From Paractinoplanes ferrugineus (GTDB lineage Bacteria; Actinomycetota; Actinomycetes; Mycobacteriales; Micromonosporaceae): a stretch of DNA of 64,000 nt. The stretch lies in contig NZ_BOMM01000022.1 in assembly GCF_016862195.1 (NCBI RefSeq), positions 1 to 64,000 of the forward strand. Reading direction: 5' to 3'. Each line of letters opens with the position of its first letter. The stretch's first letter is position 1. Made by a program: the position numbers and the translations under genes. The notes beneath the pieces are model-generated. The model searched no databases and was not told the origin of the DNA. It saw only the letters and a list, made by a program, of their open reading frames with translations. This document shows positions 16,924 through 26,156 of the stretch, piece after piece.

Positions 16924-16955
16924 CGGCAGCCTCAGGTAGGCGGGCCCGGCTGCCG
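16924..16955 (+). terminator. Terminator after pbp
   Basis: CGGCAGCC (16924-16931) pairs with GGCTGCCG (16948-16955) and is followed by AATTTAT. It lies 5 bases after the pbp stop and immediately before the GTG of the next kinase, so it separates two transcription units or acts in the kinase 5' end. Confidence 0.6.
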
Positions 16956-16966
16956 AATTTATCGAG

Positions 16967-18229
16967 GTGACCACCCGCGAGCAGGAGCGCATCGCCGCGC
17001 TGCACGAGTACGGCCTGCTCGACCTGCCCGCGGGTGACGAGCTGGAGGCGGTGGTCCGGGTGGCCGCCCTGGTCGCCGGCGTCCCGAACGCCACCCTCAA
17101 CCTCATCGACGAGAACCGGCAGTGTCAGCTGACCTCGTTCGGTTTCGAGGGTGGCATCTCGGCGCGGGCCGACTCGATGTGCGCCGTGCATTTCGAGGAG
17201 GGCGAGTTCATCCACCGCGCCGACGCCCGCGCCGATCCCATCTTCAAGATCAACCCCTGGGTCACCGGGGCGCTGGGCTACGTGCGCAACTACGCCTCGG
17301 TGCCACTGATCACCCCGCGGGGGTACGCGCTGGGCTCGCTCTGCGTCTTCGACGACAAGCCGGGGGAGCTGACCGACGATCAGGTCGCCCGGCTCAAGGA
17401 CCTCGGCCTGGTCGTCCTGGCCCTGTTCGAGCGACGCCGGCAGGCCCGGGTCAACGGCGACCTGGCCGCTGAGCTGGGCGCCAAGAACTCGCAGCTGGAG
17501 CGCGCCCAGGCCGACCGGGCCGCCACCATCGCCGAGCTGCGCCGCTCCAACTCCGAGCTGGAACAGTTCGCCGCCGTGGTCAGCCACGACCTGGCCGCCC
17601 CGCTCAGCGTGGTCAACGGCTACCTCGAGGTGCTCGGCGAGAACTACGCCGCCGACAGCCAAGCCGTCCACTTCATCGGCGCGGCGGGACGCGCGGTCGG
17701 CCGGATGTCCGCCCTCATCACCGCCCTGCTGTCGTACGCCCGGGCCGGTCACGCCCCGTGCCGCTTCGAGCCGGCCGGCCTCGGCGAGCTGGTCGAGCTG
17801 GCCCTGGCCGACCTGGCGGCCCGGCTCGCCGGCGCCGAGATCACCATCGCGGACGACCTGCCCGAACTGACCTGCGACCCCACCCTGATCCGCCAGCTGT
17901 TGCAGAATCTGATCGGCAACTCACTCAAGTACCGGCACCCGGACCGCCCGTGCCGGATCACCGTCGACGCCCACCACGACGGCGCCGAATGGGTCGTCTC
18001 GGTCGCCGACAACGGCCTCGGCATCCCGGCCGACCAGCGGGACCGCGTCTTCGAGATGTTCACCCAGGTGGACCCGTCGGCACGGGGCGGGCACGGGATC
18101 GGCCTGTCGACCTGTCGGCGGATCATCGACCGGCACGGCGGGCGGATCACCGCCGGGGAGACGACGGGCGGCGGCACCACGGTCGTCTTCACCCTGCCGG
18201 CCGCGGTCCGGGTGGCGGGCCGTCGATGA
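16967..18229 (+). CDS. GAF-domain sensor histidine kinase (soluble)
   Basis: 420 residues, no membrane segment. An N-terminal GAF domain (about 22-155; LNLIDENRQCQLTSFG, NYASVPLITPRGYALGSLCVFD) is followed by a short coiled region (about 160-200), the HisKA domain with H207 in VVSHDLAAPLSVVNGYLEVL, and a HATPase (NLIGNSLKYRHPDRP, DNGLGIP, GHGIGLSTCRRI) of the phytochrome-like kinase class. The GAF may bind a small ligand; no chromophore cysteine motif is obvious. Its TGA overlaps the ATG of a second kinase, and no response regulator is nearby. Confidence 0.93.
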   Translation: MTTREQERIAALHEYGLLDLPAGDELEAVVRVAALVAGVPNATLNLIDENRQCQLTSFGFEGGISARADSMCAVHFEEGEFIHRADARADPIFKINPWVTGALGYVRNYASVPLITPRGYALGSLCVFDDKPGELTDDQVARLKDLGLVVLALFERRRQARVNGDLAAELGAKNSQLERAQADRAATIAELRRSNSELEQFAAVVSHDLAAPLSVVNGYLEVLGENYAADSQAVHFIGAAGRAVGRMSALITALLSYARAGHAPCRFEPAGLGELVELALADLAARLAGAEITIADDLPELTCDPTLIRQLLQNLIGNSLKYRHPDRPCRITVDAHHDGAEWVVSVADNGLGIPADQRDRVFEMFTQVDPSARGGHGIGLSTCRRIIDRHGGRITAGETTGGGTTVVFTLPAAVRVAGRR

Positions 18230-20142
18230 AGCTCCGGCGTCGTGTCGCGGCCGGTTTCGCCGTACTGTGCCTGCTGTTCCTCGCGCTGGTGACGCTCCAA
18301 CTGGTCGTCGGCGACCGGTTGCAGACCCAGCACGCGGATCGGATGGCCCGCATCGACTGGATGGCCGACTCCAACCGGTCGATCCTGCAGTTCATGACAG
18401 ATGCCGAGACCGGCGTACGAGGCTTCCAGCTCACCGGCGACATCGACTACCTCAGGCCGTACGACACCGGCCGGGCCGGTGCGTTCGTCGAGCTCACCCG
18501 GTTGATCGCACGGGCCCCCGACGCCGGCATCGAGAAGCTCGTCGGCGACGAGCGGGTGGCCGTCGACCGGTGGCTCTACGGCTATGCCATCCCGATCGTC
18601 AACGCCGGGGTGGTCGACACCGACGCCGCCCGGGCCGCGCACGGCAAGGCGCTGTTCGACCAGCTCCGCACCGCCAACGGGGCGGCCGCCCGGGCCATCG
18701 CCGCCGAGCGCGACGCCACGGTCGCCACCGATCGGCGCACCATCGGACAGGTGCAGCTGCTGTTCGCCGGGCTGGCGGTGCTGGTGCTGGTCACCGGGCT
18801 GGCGATGGCGTACGTCCATCAGCGGCACCTGCTGCAGCCGGTCGAGTACATCCGCCAGACGCTGCGCCGGCTCGCCGACGGTGATCTCGGCGCCCGCGCC
18901 GAACAGACCGGGCCCGCCGAGATGCGCGCCGTCATCGGCACCCTCAACGACCTGGCCGCCGAGATCCAGCGGCTGCTCACCGCCGAGCAGGCCCGCGCCG
19001 ACACCGGTGAGGTGCGCCAGCGGATCGCGGCCGAGCTGCGCACCGAGCGCGAGGACCCGACCGAGAACGGCCGCCGGCTGGCCCGCATGCTCGGCGCCGC
19101 GCTCGGCGCCGAGGCCGTTTACGGCCAGTACGCCGTCGGACGGGGCGCGGCCTTCTCGGTGAGCTGGCCGGAGAACGCGCCCGCGCTCGCCCCGGACGTG
19201 GTCCGCCGGGTGCGGGCGGGCCAGCCCGGCAAGGCCCGGGACGTGGCCGGTCTGCCGGGTGCCCTGGCGGTCGCGATGACCGGCGACGACGACTGCGCGG
19301 CCGGCCTGCTCCTGATCAACCGGCCGGCCCGGCCGGACTGGACCGACGACGAGCGGGCCCTGGTGGCCGGCCTGGGCCGGGACATCGACCACGCGATCCG
19401 TCAGCAGCGGCTCGCCCTGCGCCAGTCCCGGCTGATCAGTGAGTTGCGGGTGCTCGACGAGCAGAAGGACGTCTTCGTCTCGACCGTGACGCACGAGTTG
19501 CGCACGCCGCTGACCAGCATCCTCGGCTACAGCGAGATGCTCAGCGACGGCGGCGGGCTCACCCCGATGCAGGAACGCGGCCTCGCCGCCATCCTGCGCA
19601 ACGCGCATCGTCTCCAGGCGACCGTGGCCGACCTGCTGCTGCTCGACCGCAACAACGAGCGGATCGGGGCCGAAGCGGTGCCGGTCGACCTGGCCGTCAT
19701 GGTCACCGGCGTACACGACGAGCTGGCCGCCGCGGCCCGCTCCAAGAACGTCGACACCACGCTCGAGGTCGGCGCGGCCCGGGTACGCGGCGACAGCGTC
19801 CAGCTGGAACGCGCCCTGCGCAAGCTGACCGACAACGCGATCAAGTTCACCCCGCCCGGGGGCCGCGTCGAGCTGTGCCTGTCCGCCGAGGGCCCGAACG
19901 CGGTCATCTCCATCACCGACACCGGCATGGGCATCCCCGCCGACGACCTGCCCGGCGTGTTCACGCCGTTCCACCGGGCGACCAACGCGATGGACGAGGC
20001 GGTCCAGGGCACCGGCCTCGGCCTGGCCATCGTCCGCAACATCATCGCCGAGCACGGCGGCACCGTCTCGGTCCGCTCCGCGCTGGGCCAGGGCTCCACC
20101 TTCACGATCGTCCTGCCCGCGCTCGCGACCGTCGCCGCCTGA
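18226..20142 (+). CDS. CHASE3-HAMP-GAF hybrid-sensor histidine kinase (membrane)
   Basis: 638 residues. Transmembrane helix 1 (about 8-28), a CHASE3 extracytoplasmic domain (about 35-170; DAETGVRGFQLTGDIDYLRPY), helix 2 (about 172-198), HAMP, a GAF-like domain (about 255-395), HisKA with H423 in THELRTPLTSILGYSEML, and a complete HATPase (DNAIKFTPPGG, DTGMGIP, GTGLGLAIVRNI). It overlaps the preceding GAF kinase by four bases (ATGA), so two kinases share one operon; this suggests heterodimers or a shared, remote regulator. It is convergent with the molybdenum hydroxylase genes, with only 2 bases between stop codons and no terminator. Confidence 0.93.
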   Translation: MKLRRRVAAGFAVLCLLFLALVTLQLVVGDRLQTQHADRMARIDWMADSNRSILQFMTDAETGVRGFQLTGDIDYLRPYDTGRAGAFVELTRLIARAPDAGIEKLVGDERVAVDRWLYGYAIPIVNAGVVDTDAARAAHGKALFDQLRTANGAAARAIAAERDATVATDRRTIGQVQLLFAGLAVLVLVTGLAMAYVHQRHLLQPVEYIRQTLRRLADGDLGARAEQTGPAEMRAVIGTLNDLAAEIQRLLTAEQARADTGEVRQRIAAELRTEREDPTENGRRLARMLGAALGAEAVYGQYAVGRGAAFSVSWPENAPALAPDVVRRVRAGQPGKARDVAGLPGALAVAMTGDDDCAAGLLLINRPARPDWTDDERALVAGLGRDIDHAIRQQRLALRQSRLISELRVLDEQKDVFVSTVTHELRTPLTSILGYSEMLSDGGGLTPMQERGLAAILRNAHRLQATVADLLLLDRNNERIGAEAVPVDLAVMVTGVHDELAAAARSKNVDTTLEVGAARVRGDSVQLERALRKLTDNAIKFTPPGGRVELCLSAEGPNAVISITDTGMGIPADDLPGVFTPFHRATNAMDEAVQGTGLGLAIVRNIIAEHGGTVSVRSALGQGSTFTIVLPALATVAA

Positions 20143-20144
20143 GC

Positions 20145-22754
20145 TCAGGCGCCGTCCAGGGCGACCCAGACACGGTCCCGGGTGAACGGCAGGGCGGTGA
20201 GGCGTACGCCGGTGGCGTCCCGCAAGGCGTTGGCCAGGGCCGGGGCGACCGGGTTGAACGGGCTCTCGCTCATCGACTTGGCGCCCAGCGGGCCGATCGC
20301 GTCGTCGGTGTCGGCGAAGAGCACCTCGGTGCGCGGAACGTCGGCGTACGTGGGCAGGTGATATTGCCGGAAGCCGGTGGTGGTGACGTGGCCCTCGTCG
20401 TCGATGTCGACGTGTTCGGCGAGCGCCGAGCCGAGCCCCTGCGCCACCCCGCCCTCGATCTGGCCGCGCAGCTGCCCGGGGTTCAGCACGGTGCCGGCGT
20501 CGGCGCTGTGCACGCTGCCGAGGATCCGGGTCTCGCCGGTACGCGGGTCGACCGCCACCCGGAACCACTGCGCGTTGAACGCCACCGACCGGGGGGTGCC
20601 GTCGAAGCTGCCCTGACCGGTGAGCGGTGCCCCGGCGCGGGCCGCGATCTCCTTGAGCACGGCCTCGTCCAGCTCGCGTCCGCCGGCCGCGGCCACCAGC
20701 GTCTCGTACAGCGTGGTGGTGGCCCGCAGCACCGCCTTGCCGGCCACCACGACACCGGTGGAACCGAAGGCGCCGGTGTCGTGCCGCACCACGTCGGTGT
20801 CGGACTGGCGCACCGTGATCCGGTCGGGTGTGGTGCGCAGCGTGTCGGCGGCGATCTGGGCGTGCACGGTGGTGCTGCCGTTGCCGAACTCGGCCGTGCC
20901 CACGGCCAGCTCGAAGCGTCCGTCCGGCAGCAGGGTCACGGTCGCGTCGGCGAAGTGGCCGCCGGGCGGACCGGCCGCGATCATCGCGATCGCCATGCCG
21001 TCGCCGACCCGCCAGCCCGCCGGCACCGGCGGCACCGGGGTGCGGGCCGCCGCCCGGATGTGCTCGAGGCACTGGTCCAGGCCGTAACTGGCGATCGACA
21101 GGTCGTCGGCGTGGTCGCCGGGGGCCAGCAGGGGCTCGCCCGCCCGCACGATGTTGCGCTCGCGCATCGTGATCGGGTCGATGTCGAGCATGCGGGCCAG
21201 CTCGTCGAGCACCGACTCGACAGCGAACGTCGTCTGGCCGAGGCCGTAGCCCCGGAACGCGCCGGCCGGCACGGTGTTGGTGTAGACGCAGACGGCATCG
21301 GTGCGCTTGTTGACGCACCGGTAGACGGCCAGCGACTCGTGGCAGCCGTGGAACATCACGGCCGGTCCGTGATTCCCGTACGCCCCGGTGTCGACCACCG
21401 CCTCGAGTCGCAGTGCGGTGAGGGTGCCGTCGGCCCGCGCCCCCGCTTTCAGCGTGACCTTGAACGGGTGCCGGGTGGTGGCGCCGATGAACTGCTCGGC
21501 GCGGGTGTATTCCAGCTTCACCGGCCGGCGCAGCTTGAGCACGGCCAGCGCGACCAGGTCCTCGACGAGCATCTCCTGCTTGCCGCCGAAACCGCCGCCG
21601 ACCCGGCCGGCGATCACCCTGGTCCGGTCCAGGGGGAGGTCGAACAGCGCCGCGACGGCGCGCCGGGTCAGGAACGGGGTCTGGGTGCTGCTGCGGATCA
21701 CCAGCCGGCCGTCGTCGTCGAGCCAGCCGACCGCGCCGTGCGTCTCGAGGCTCGCGTGCTGCATCCGCGCGGTGCTGAAGGTCCGCTCGCAGACCGCGGT
21801 GGCCTCGGCGAAACCGGCTTCCACGTCGCCGGTCTCGGCGTGCAGCTCGCCGATGACGTTGCTGTCGGTGCCGTGCAGGATCGGCGCGCCCGGCCGCATC
21901 GCGGCCGCCGGCGTGAACACGGCGGGCAGGCGGTCGTAATCCACGGTGATGGCGCGGCAGCCCTCCTCGGCCGCCGCCTCCGACGTAGCTACCACCGCCG
22001 CGACCCGCTGGCCGGCATAGCGGACCACGTCGTCGAGCACCCGGGTGTCGGCCGGGTCCTCGGTGACGTTCTCGTGCTGGGCGGTGGAGAAGAGCCGGCC
22101 CGGGTCGTCGGCGTGGGTCAGGACCGCCACCACGCCGGGAACCGACAGGGCGGCCTCGGTGGCGATCGCGGCGATGCGCGCGTGCGCGACCGTCGAGCGC
22201 AGCACCTTCATGTGCAGCACCCCGGGCACGTCCAGGTCGAACGTGTAGCGCGCGGTGCCGGTCACCACCTGCGGACCGGCCGGGGCGCCCAGGCTCGCGC
22301 CGACCGCCGGGCCGGCGGCCGGCTCGCACACGTTCACCACGCCGGCCACCGCGTCGGCGATGGCGCGATAGCCCGTACACCGGCAGAGGTTGCCCTTGAG
22401 GGAGCGGGGGAGATCGGCGCGCTGATCGTCGGTGAGGGCAGCCGTGGTCATGATCAAGCCGGCGGTGCAGAAGCCGCACTGGAAGCCCTGGGCGTCGAGG
22501 AACGCCTGCTGCACCGGGTGCCGGCCGGCCGGGCCGGCCAGCCCCTCCACCGTGGTGATCGACTTGTCGGCGGCCCGGAACGCGGGATAGACGCAGGAGT
22601 GCACCGGCCGGCCGTCCACGTGCACGGTGCAAGCCCCGCAGTCGCCGGTGTCGCAGCCCTTCTTGACCCCGAAGCAGCCTTCTTCGCGCAGGTAGGTGCG
22701 CAGGCACTGGCCGGGGCGAGGAGCCCGGTCGTGCTCGCTGCCGTTGATCCTCAT
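20145..22754 (-). CDS. Fused [2Fe-2S] plus molybdopterin subunit of a xanthine-dehydrogenase-family oxidoreductase
   Basis: 869 residues combining two subunits that are usually separate. Residues about 1-155 are the iron-sulfur part: GCFGVKKGCDTGDCGACTVH binds the first cluster, and CGFCTAGL with GNLCRCTGY the second. Residues about 175-869 are the Mo-pterin subunit (GTARYTFD, VGGGFGGKQE, GAFRGYGLGQ), with the expected active-site Glu near the C-terminus in GAKSMSESPFNP. Oxidises a purine or heterocycle or aldehyde with water as oxygen source; the substrate cannot be read. Overlaps the FAD-subunit gene by ATGA. Purine catabolism is the best guess, but no other purine gene is near. Confidence 0.88.
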   Translation of the reverse strand: MRINGSEHDRAPRPGQCLRTYLREEGCFGVKKGCDTGDCGACTVHVDGRPVHSCVYPAFRAADKSITTVEGLAGPAGRHPVQQAFLDAQGFQCGFCTAGLIMTTAALTDDQRADLPRSLKGNLCRCTGYRAIADAVAGVVNVCEPAAGPAVGASLGAPAGPQVVTGTARYTFDLDVPGVLHMKVLRSTVAHARIAAIATEAALSVPGVVAVLTHADDPGRLFSTAQHENVTEDPADTRVLDDVVRYAGQRVAAVVATSEAAAEEGCRAITVDYDRLPAVFTPAAAMRPGAPILHGTDSNVIGELHAETGDVEAGFAEATAVCERTFSTARMQHASLETHGAVGWLDDDGRLVIRSSTQTPFLTRRAVAALFDLPLDRTRVIAGRVGGGFGGKQEMLVEDLVALAVLKLRRPVKLEYTRAEQFIGATTRHPFKVTLKAGARADGTLTALRLEAVVDTGAYGNHGPAVMFHGCHESLAVYRCVNKRTDAVCVYTNTVPAGAFRGYGLGQTTFAVESVLDELARMLDIDPITMRERNIVRAGEPLLAPGDHADDLSIASYGLDQCLEHIRAAARTPVPPVPAGWRVGDGMAIAMIAAGPPGGHFADATVTLLPDGRFELAVGTAEFGNGSTTVHAQIAADTLRTTPDRITVRQSDTDVVRHDTGAFGSTGVVVAGKAVLRATTTLYETLVAAAGGRELDEAVLKEIAARAGAPLTGQGSFDGTPRSVAFNAQWFRVAVDPRTGETRILGSVHSADAGTVLNPGQLRGQIEGGVAQGLGSALAEHVDIDDEGHVTTTGFRQYHLPTYADVPRTEVLFADTDDAIGPLGAKSMSESPFNPVAPALANALRDATGVRLTALPFTRDRVWVALDGA

Positions 22755-23533
22755 GCGGCCAGCTCCTGCCTGATCTCCTCGGCATAGAGCCTGGTCAGGT
22801 GACGTCGCCAGGTCGGCAGGCCGTGGACGTCGCCGACGTAGGCGTCGGGCGGGATGCGCTCGCTCAGCGCGATCTGCAGCACCTCGGCGTTGGGCAGGCC
22901 GCGGAAACGCAGCACGTAGGGGCGTTTCGTCGCGGCCGTCACGGTGAGCGCCAGGCCGCCGTCCGCCGTCCGCCGCCCGATCAGCAGCACCCCCGACCGG
23001 CCGTGCTCGTGCAGTGAGCCCTGCCGGAAGGCGAACGCGGCGGACAGCGCGGACAGCGGGACGGTGATCGACCGCAGCAACTCGCTGTCGTCGAGCACCG
23101 TGGTGCCCTCGCCGGTCACGAAGTCGGCCACCGGCACCTCGCGCGGTCCGTCCGGGCCCAGGATCAGGCAGACCCCGTCGAGCGCCGCGCCGAACGAGAT
23201 CATCGGGCCGGCCGGCAGGGCGGCACACAGATTGCCCCCGACCGTGGCGACGTTCCAGATCTTGAACGACGCCAGGAACGCCTGACAGCACTGCCGCGCG
23301 AGCGGATAGCCGCTGTCGGCCAGCTCGGCGATCGTGCAGGTGGCGGCGATCTCCAGGGCGTCGTCGCTCAGCGTGAGGGCGGGCCAGCCCGCCGAGGGCA
23401 GGTCGAGCAGTCGGCTCAGGTGCGGCCGGGGCTCGGCGAACAGCGCCGTGCCTCCGCCCAGCCAGGCGTCACCAGGACGCCACTGACCGGGGCCGGCGGG
23501 GCTGATCACTTCGGCGACGGTGTTCAGATCCAC
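22751..23533 (-). CDS. FAD-binding subunit of the molybdenum hydroxylase
   Basis: 260 residues, the CoxM/XdhB-type flavin subunit that passes electrons from the iron-sulfur centres to NAD or another acceptor. WLGGGTALFAEPRP and ATVGGNLCAALPAGPM are the two FAD-binding loops (residues about 24-38 and 95-110); the C-terminal half matches the CO-dehydrogenase flavoprotein C domain. It overlaps the fused iron-sulfur/Mo subunit gene by four bases and is first in the operon. Together the two genes supply all three functional parts of the complex. Confidence 0.9.
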   Translation of the reverse strand: MDLNTVAEVISPAGPGQWRPGDAWLGGGTALFAEPRPHLSRLLDLPSAGWPALTLSDDALEIAATCTIAELADSGYPLARQCCQAFLASFKIWNVATVGGNLCAALPAGPMISFGAALDGVCLILGPDGPREVPVADFVTGEGTTVLDDSELLRSITVPLSALSAAFAFRQGSLHEHGRSGVLLIGRRTADGGLALTVTAATKRPYVLRFRGLPNAEVLQIALSERIPPDAYVGDVHGLPTWRRHLTRLYAEEIRQELAA

Positions 23534-23581
23534 GTTCGTACGCTACGCGGGTTGTGTTTCAGATCTTCGCTCTCGCGCTGT

Positions 23582-25012
23582 TCAGCCCAGGATCAGCACG
23601 GTGAGCGCGACGGAGAGCAACCAAGCCGCGTAGAGCGCCGGCGGGCGGGGCGGCACCTGCACGTCCGGCGGCGGGGGCAGCGGGCTGATCACGAACGACT
23701 GGTTCCGGGCGTCGCGCAGGGCCGCCACCAACTGATCGGCGCTGCGCTGGCTCTCCGGGCCCGGCCACGGCGGCGGCACCGGCACGGTCAGCACCGACTC
23801 GCCCGCGGTCAGCAGCACCGTGCCGGCGTCGTCGTGCACCACCGCGCTGTCGGTCGCCCACGGCTGACGGTCCGGGCCGCGGAAGCCGACCGCCGCCACG
23901 CCGCCCACGTGCCAGCGCAGCCGCGGCCGCAGTTGACTGCGCCAGCCGAACTCGTAACCGACCGCGGCCGCCACCGCCGTCGCCACCCCCAGCGCCGCCG
24001 TCGGCAGCCCGGCCACCTGGGCCAGCTCGGCGGCGGCCAGCGCGGCACCCAGCCCGATCGCGACGGTGGCGCCCCACGCGCGGGCCGGGGCGATTCGATG
24101 CTCGCGCGGCTCGAACGCGTCCACCCGGTCGGACGGCAGCAGCGCCTCCGGGTCGACCAGTTGCTCCTCGTCGTCCTCGATCTCGCGGGGCAGACCCTGC
24201 ACCACGTCGTAGGCCACCTCGATCACCTCGCCGACCGGGCCGACCGGCACGTGCAGCCGGCCCTCGACCTGCACGGCGCACCACGCGCCCGGCCGCGGAT
24301 CGCCGTAGAGCGTGGCCGGCAACGTGTGCGGATCCTCATCGTCGTCCGGCCACGCGGCGTCCTCGGCCACGTCGAACGCGAACTCCCGGGCCATCAGCCC
24401 ACCCGGCTCCGGCATGAGCACATGCACGTGACCCGGCTGCTCCACCACGCGCACCGCGTGCACCGGCTGCGGCGTCCCGAAAAGCTTGCGCAGGTGGGCC
24501 CGCTGGGCGACGGCCCTCGCCACGAGCGCGCAGCCCAGCCCGAAGGCGGCGATCACCGCGGCCAGGCTCGGTGGGCCGGCCCGGTCCAGGAGCACGGCGA
24601 CGAAGCCGGCCATCGCCAGCACCAGCAGGGCGAAGCCGGCCACCTCGGCCGGGAGGGCCACGTGCGGCAAGCCGCGCGGGGCCGGGGGCTGCCGGCGGGG
24701 GACCGGTGCGGTCACCGGGGACCGGTCGCGGCGGGTGAGGGCGATGGCGACCAGGGCGTACGCCCACACGACCAGTGCCGTGACGGGGGAACCGGCGAGG
24801 GACGTCCACACCACCGCGCCGAGCACCCCGGCCCAGGCCGCCGAGCCGCGATGGGCGTACGCCATGAAGGCCGGCGCCAGCAGCACGCCGAGCCCCACCC
24901 ATCGGGCCTGCGGCGACGGGTCGCCGGGCCCGCCGAGCACCCCGAAGAGCAGGAGGAAGGCCACCACCCCGGTGACCGGCACGAGCGCCTCTACACGCAA
25001 CAGCCGACCCAT
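23582..25012 (-). CDS. Multi-pass membrane protein of unknown function
   Basis: About 476 residues. Four N-terminal hydrophobic segments (to about 100) are followed by two more (about 125-165). A soluble part follows (about 175-300; HAVRVVEQPGHVHVLMPEPGG, GDPRPGAWCAVQVEGRLHVPVGPVGEVIEVAYD). Two further helices (about 310-350), a second soluble part (LRWHVGGVAAVGFRGPDRQPWATDS) and a C-terminal helix complete it. The soluble parts have the feel of membrane-tethered PH-like domains, but no family is recognised. The start is uncertain: the ATG at 25012 has GGAGG only one base upstream, and a GTG at 25075 is possible. It stands alone. Confidence 0.7.
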   Translation of the reverse strand: MGRLLRVEALVPVTGVVAFLLLFGVLGGPGDPSPQARWVGLGVLLAPAFMAYAHRGSAAWAGVLGAVVWTSLAGSPVTALVVWAYALVAIALTRRDRSPVTAPVPRRQPPAPRGLPHVALPAEVAGFALLVLAMAGFVAVLLDRAGPPSLAAVIAAFGLGCALVARAVAQRAHLRKLFGTPQPVHAVRVVEQPGHVHVLMPEPGGLMAREFAFDVAEDAAWPDDDEDPHTLPATLYGDPRPGAWCAVQVEGRLHVPVGPVGEVIEVAYDVVQGLPREIEDDEEQLVDPEALLPSDRVDAFEPREHRIAPARAWGATVAIGLGAALAAAELAQVAGLPTAALGVATAVAAAVGYEFGWRSQLRPRLRWHVGGVAAVGFRGPDRQPWATDSAVVHDDAGTVLLTAGESVLTVPVPPPWPGPESQRSADQLVAALRDARNQSFVISPLPPPPDVQVPPRPPALYAAWLLSVALTVLILG

Positions 25013-25127
25013 GCCTCCATGGTCGCCGCGGACCGGGCCGCCGGGGGGCCGAATGACCGAGCTCGCGCTGTCCACGCGGGCTGGGCACGCGGGCTGGGCA
25101 CGCGCATGGGAGCTCTCCGGGAGCAGA

Positions 25128-26156
25128 ATGTCCGGGGTGATGAACGGGATCCAGCTCGCGCGACGCTATTACCTCGACGAGGTGGCGCCCGGTCTGGCCG
25201 GAGTGCCCCATGCGGCCGCCCTGCTCGGGCCCGGTTCGGAGGTGCTGGGCTACGACGATGCGGTGTCGCCCGACCACGATTTCGGACCGCGCGTCCAAGT
25301 CTTCTACAACGATCGCGACACCGTTGCGGAATTCTTCACGGCCCAGTTGGGGTTCGATCCCGGCACCGATGTAGCACTCTCGGACTGGCTGCTCACCCCC
25401 ACGCAGTTGCTGGCGAGCCTCACCCGGGGCGCCGTCTTCCACGATCCGGGAGGCGACCTGGCCCGGCGGCGGGAAGCGCTCGGCTGGTACCCGGACGACG
25501 TCTGGCGCTACGCCCTGGCGGCCGGCTGGCTCAAGATCTCCCAGGAGGAGGCGTTCGTCGGCCGGACCGGTTCCACCGGCGACGACCTCGGCTCGCGCAT
25601 CCTGGCCGCGCGACTGAGCCGCGAACTCGTCCGGCTCGCCTTCCTCGTCTCGCGCCGCTGGGCCCCGTACGCCAAATGGCTCGGCCGCGGTTTCCGGGAG
25701 CTGACGATCGCCGCCGAGCTCGGCCCGGCGCTGGCGACGGCGCTGAGCGCGGCGTCCTGGCAGGACCGCGAGGCTGCGCTGGTCAGGGCGGCAAGCGTGC
25801 TCGCAGCCGCCACCAACGACCTCGCCCTCGGCCCGCCGCTGGATCCGGCACCGCGACAGTTCTACGAACGCGACATCAGAGTTCTACAAGCCGAGCGCTA
25901 CACGGTTGCCCTTGCCGCCGAGATAACCGATCCGGAGCTGCGTGCCGTTCTGGAAGGCTTCGGGGTCCGGCATGGAACGGTCCCGCGGCTGCCCGGAACC
26001 GTCGACCAAGCGTTGGACAACACCGATCTGCTGTCCGACCCCACCCTGTTCCGAGCCGCCGCCCCGATGCTCGGCCTCGGCCCCGGCCTCGGCGGCAGCA
26101 GCAGCGGGGGCCGCGGGGCGGCGGGGGCTGACGCTATCCCGCGGAGAGCTGGTTGA
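25128..26156 (+). CDS. DUF4037 domain protein (nucleotidyltransferase-like)
   Basis: 342 residues, cytoplasmic. The N-terminal block AALLGPGSEVLGYDDAVSPDHDFGPRVQVFYND (residues about 28-60) is typical of DUF4037 and resembles the GS...D-x-D core of nucleotidyltransferases; the C-terminal helical half carries the DUF4037 domain (SRELVRLAFLVSRRWAPYAKWLGRGF). Function is unknown, with aminoglycoside-type nucleotidyltransferases as distant relatives. The ATG at 25128 is preceded by GGGAG. A Gly/Ser-rich tail ends within the convergent acyltransferase gene, overlapping it by 23 bases. Confidence 0.8.
   Translation: MSGVMNGIQLARRYYLDEVAPGLAGVPHAAALLGPGSEVLGYDDAVSPDHDFGPRVQVFYNDRDTVAEFFTAQLGFDPGTDVALSDWLLTPTQLLASLTRGAVFHDPGGDLARRREALGWYPDDVWRYALAAGWLKISQEEAFVGRTGSTGDDLGSRILAARLSRELVRLAFLVSRRWAPYAKWLGRGFRELTIAAELGPALATALSAASWQDREAALVRAASVLAAATNDLALGPPLDPAPRQFYERDIRVLQAERYTVALAAEITDPELRAVLEGFGVRHGTVPRLPGTVDQALDNTDLLSDPTLFRAAAPMLGLGPGLGGSSSGGRGAAGADAIPRRAG

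Noticed and set aside
17749..22785. 1678-codon open frame on the minus strand
   Set aside because: It crosses the convergent kinase and xanthine-dehydrogenase genes out of frame. The real genes have clear domains; this has none.
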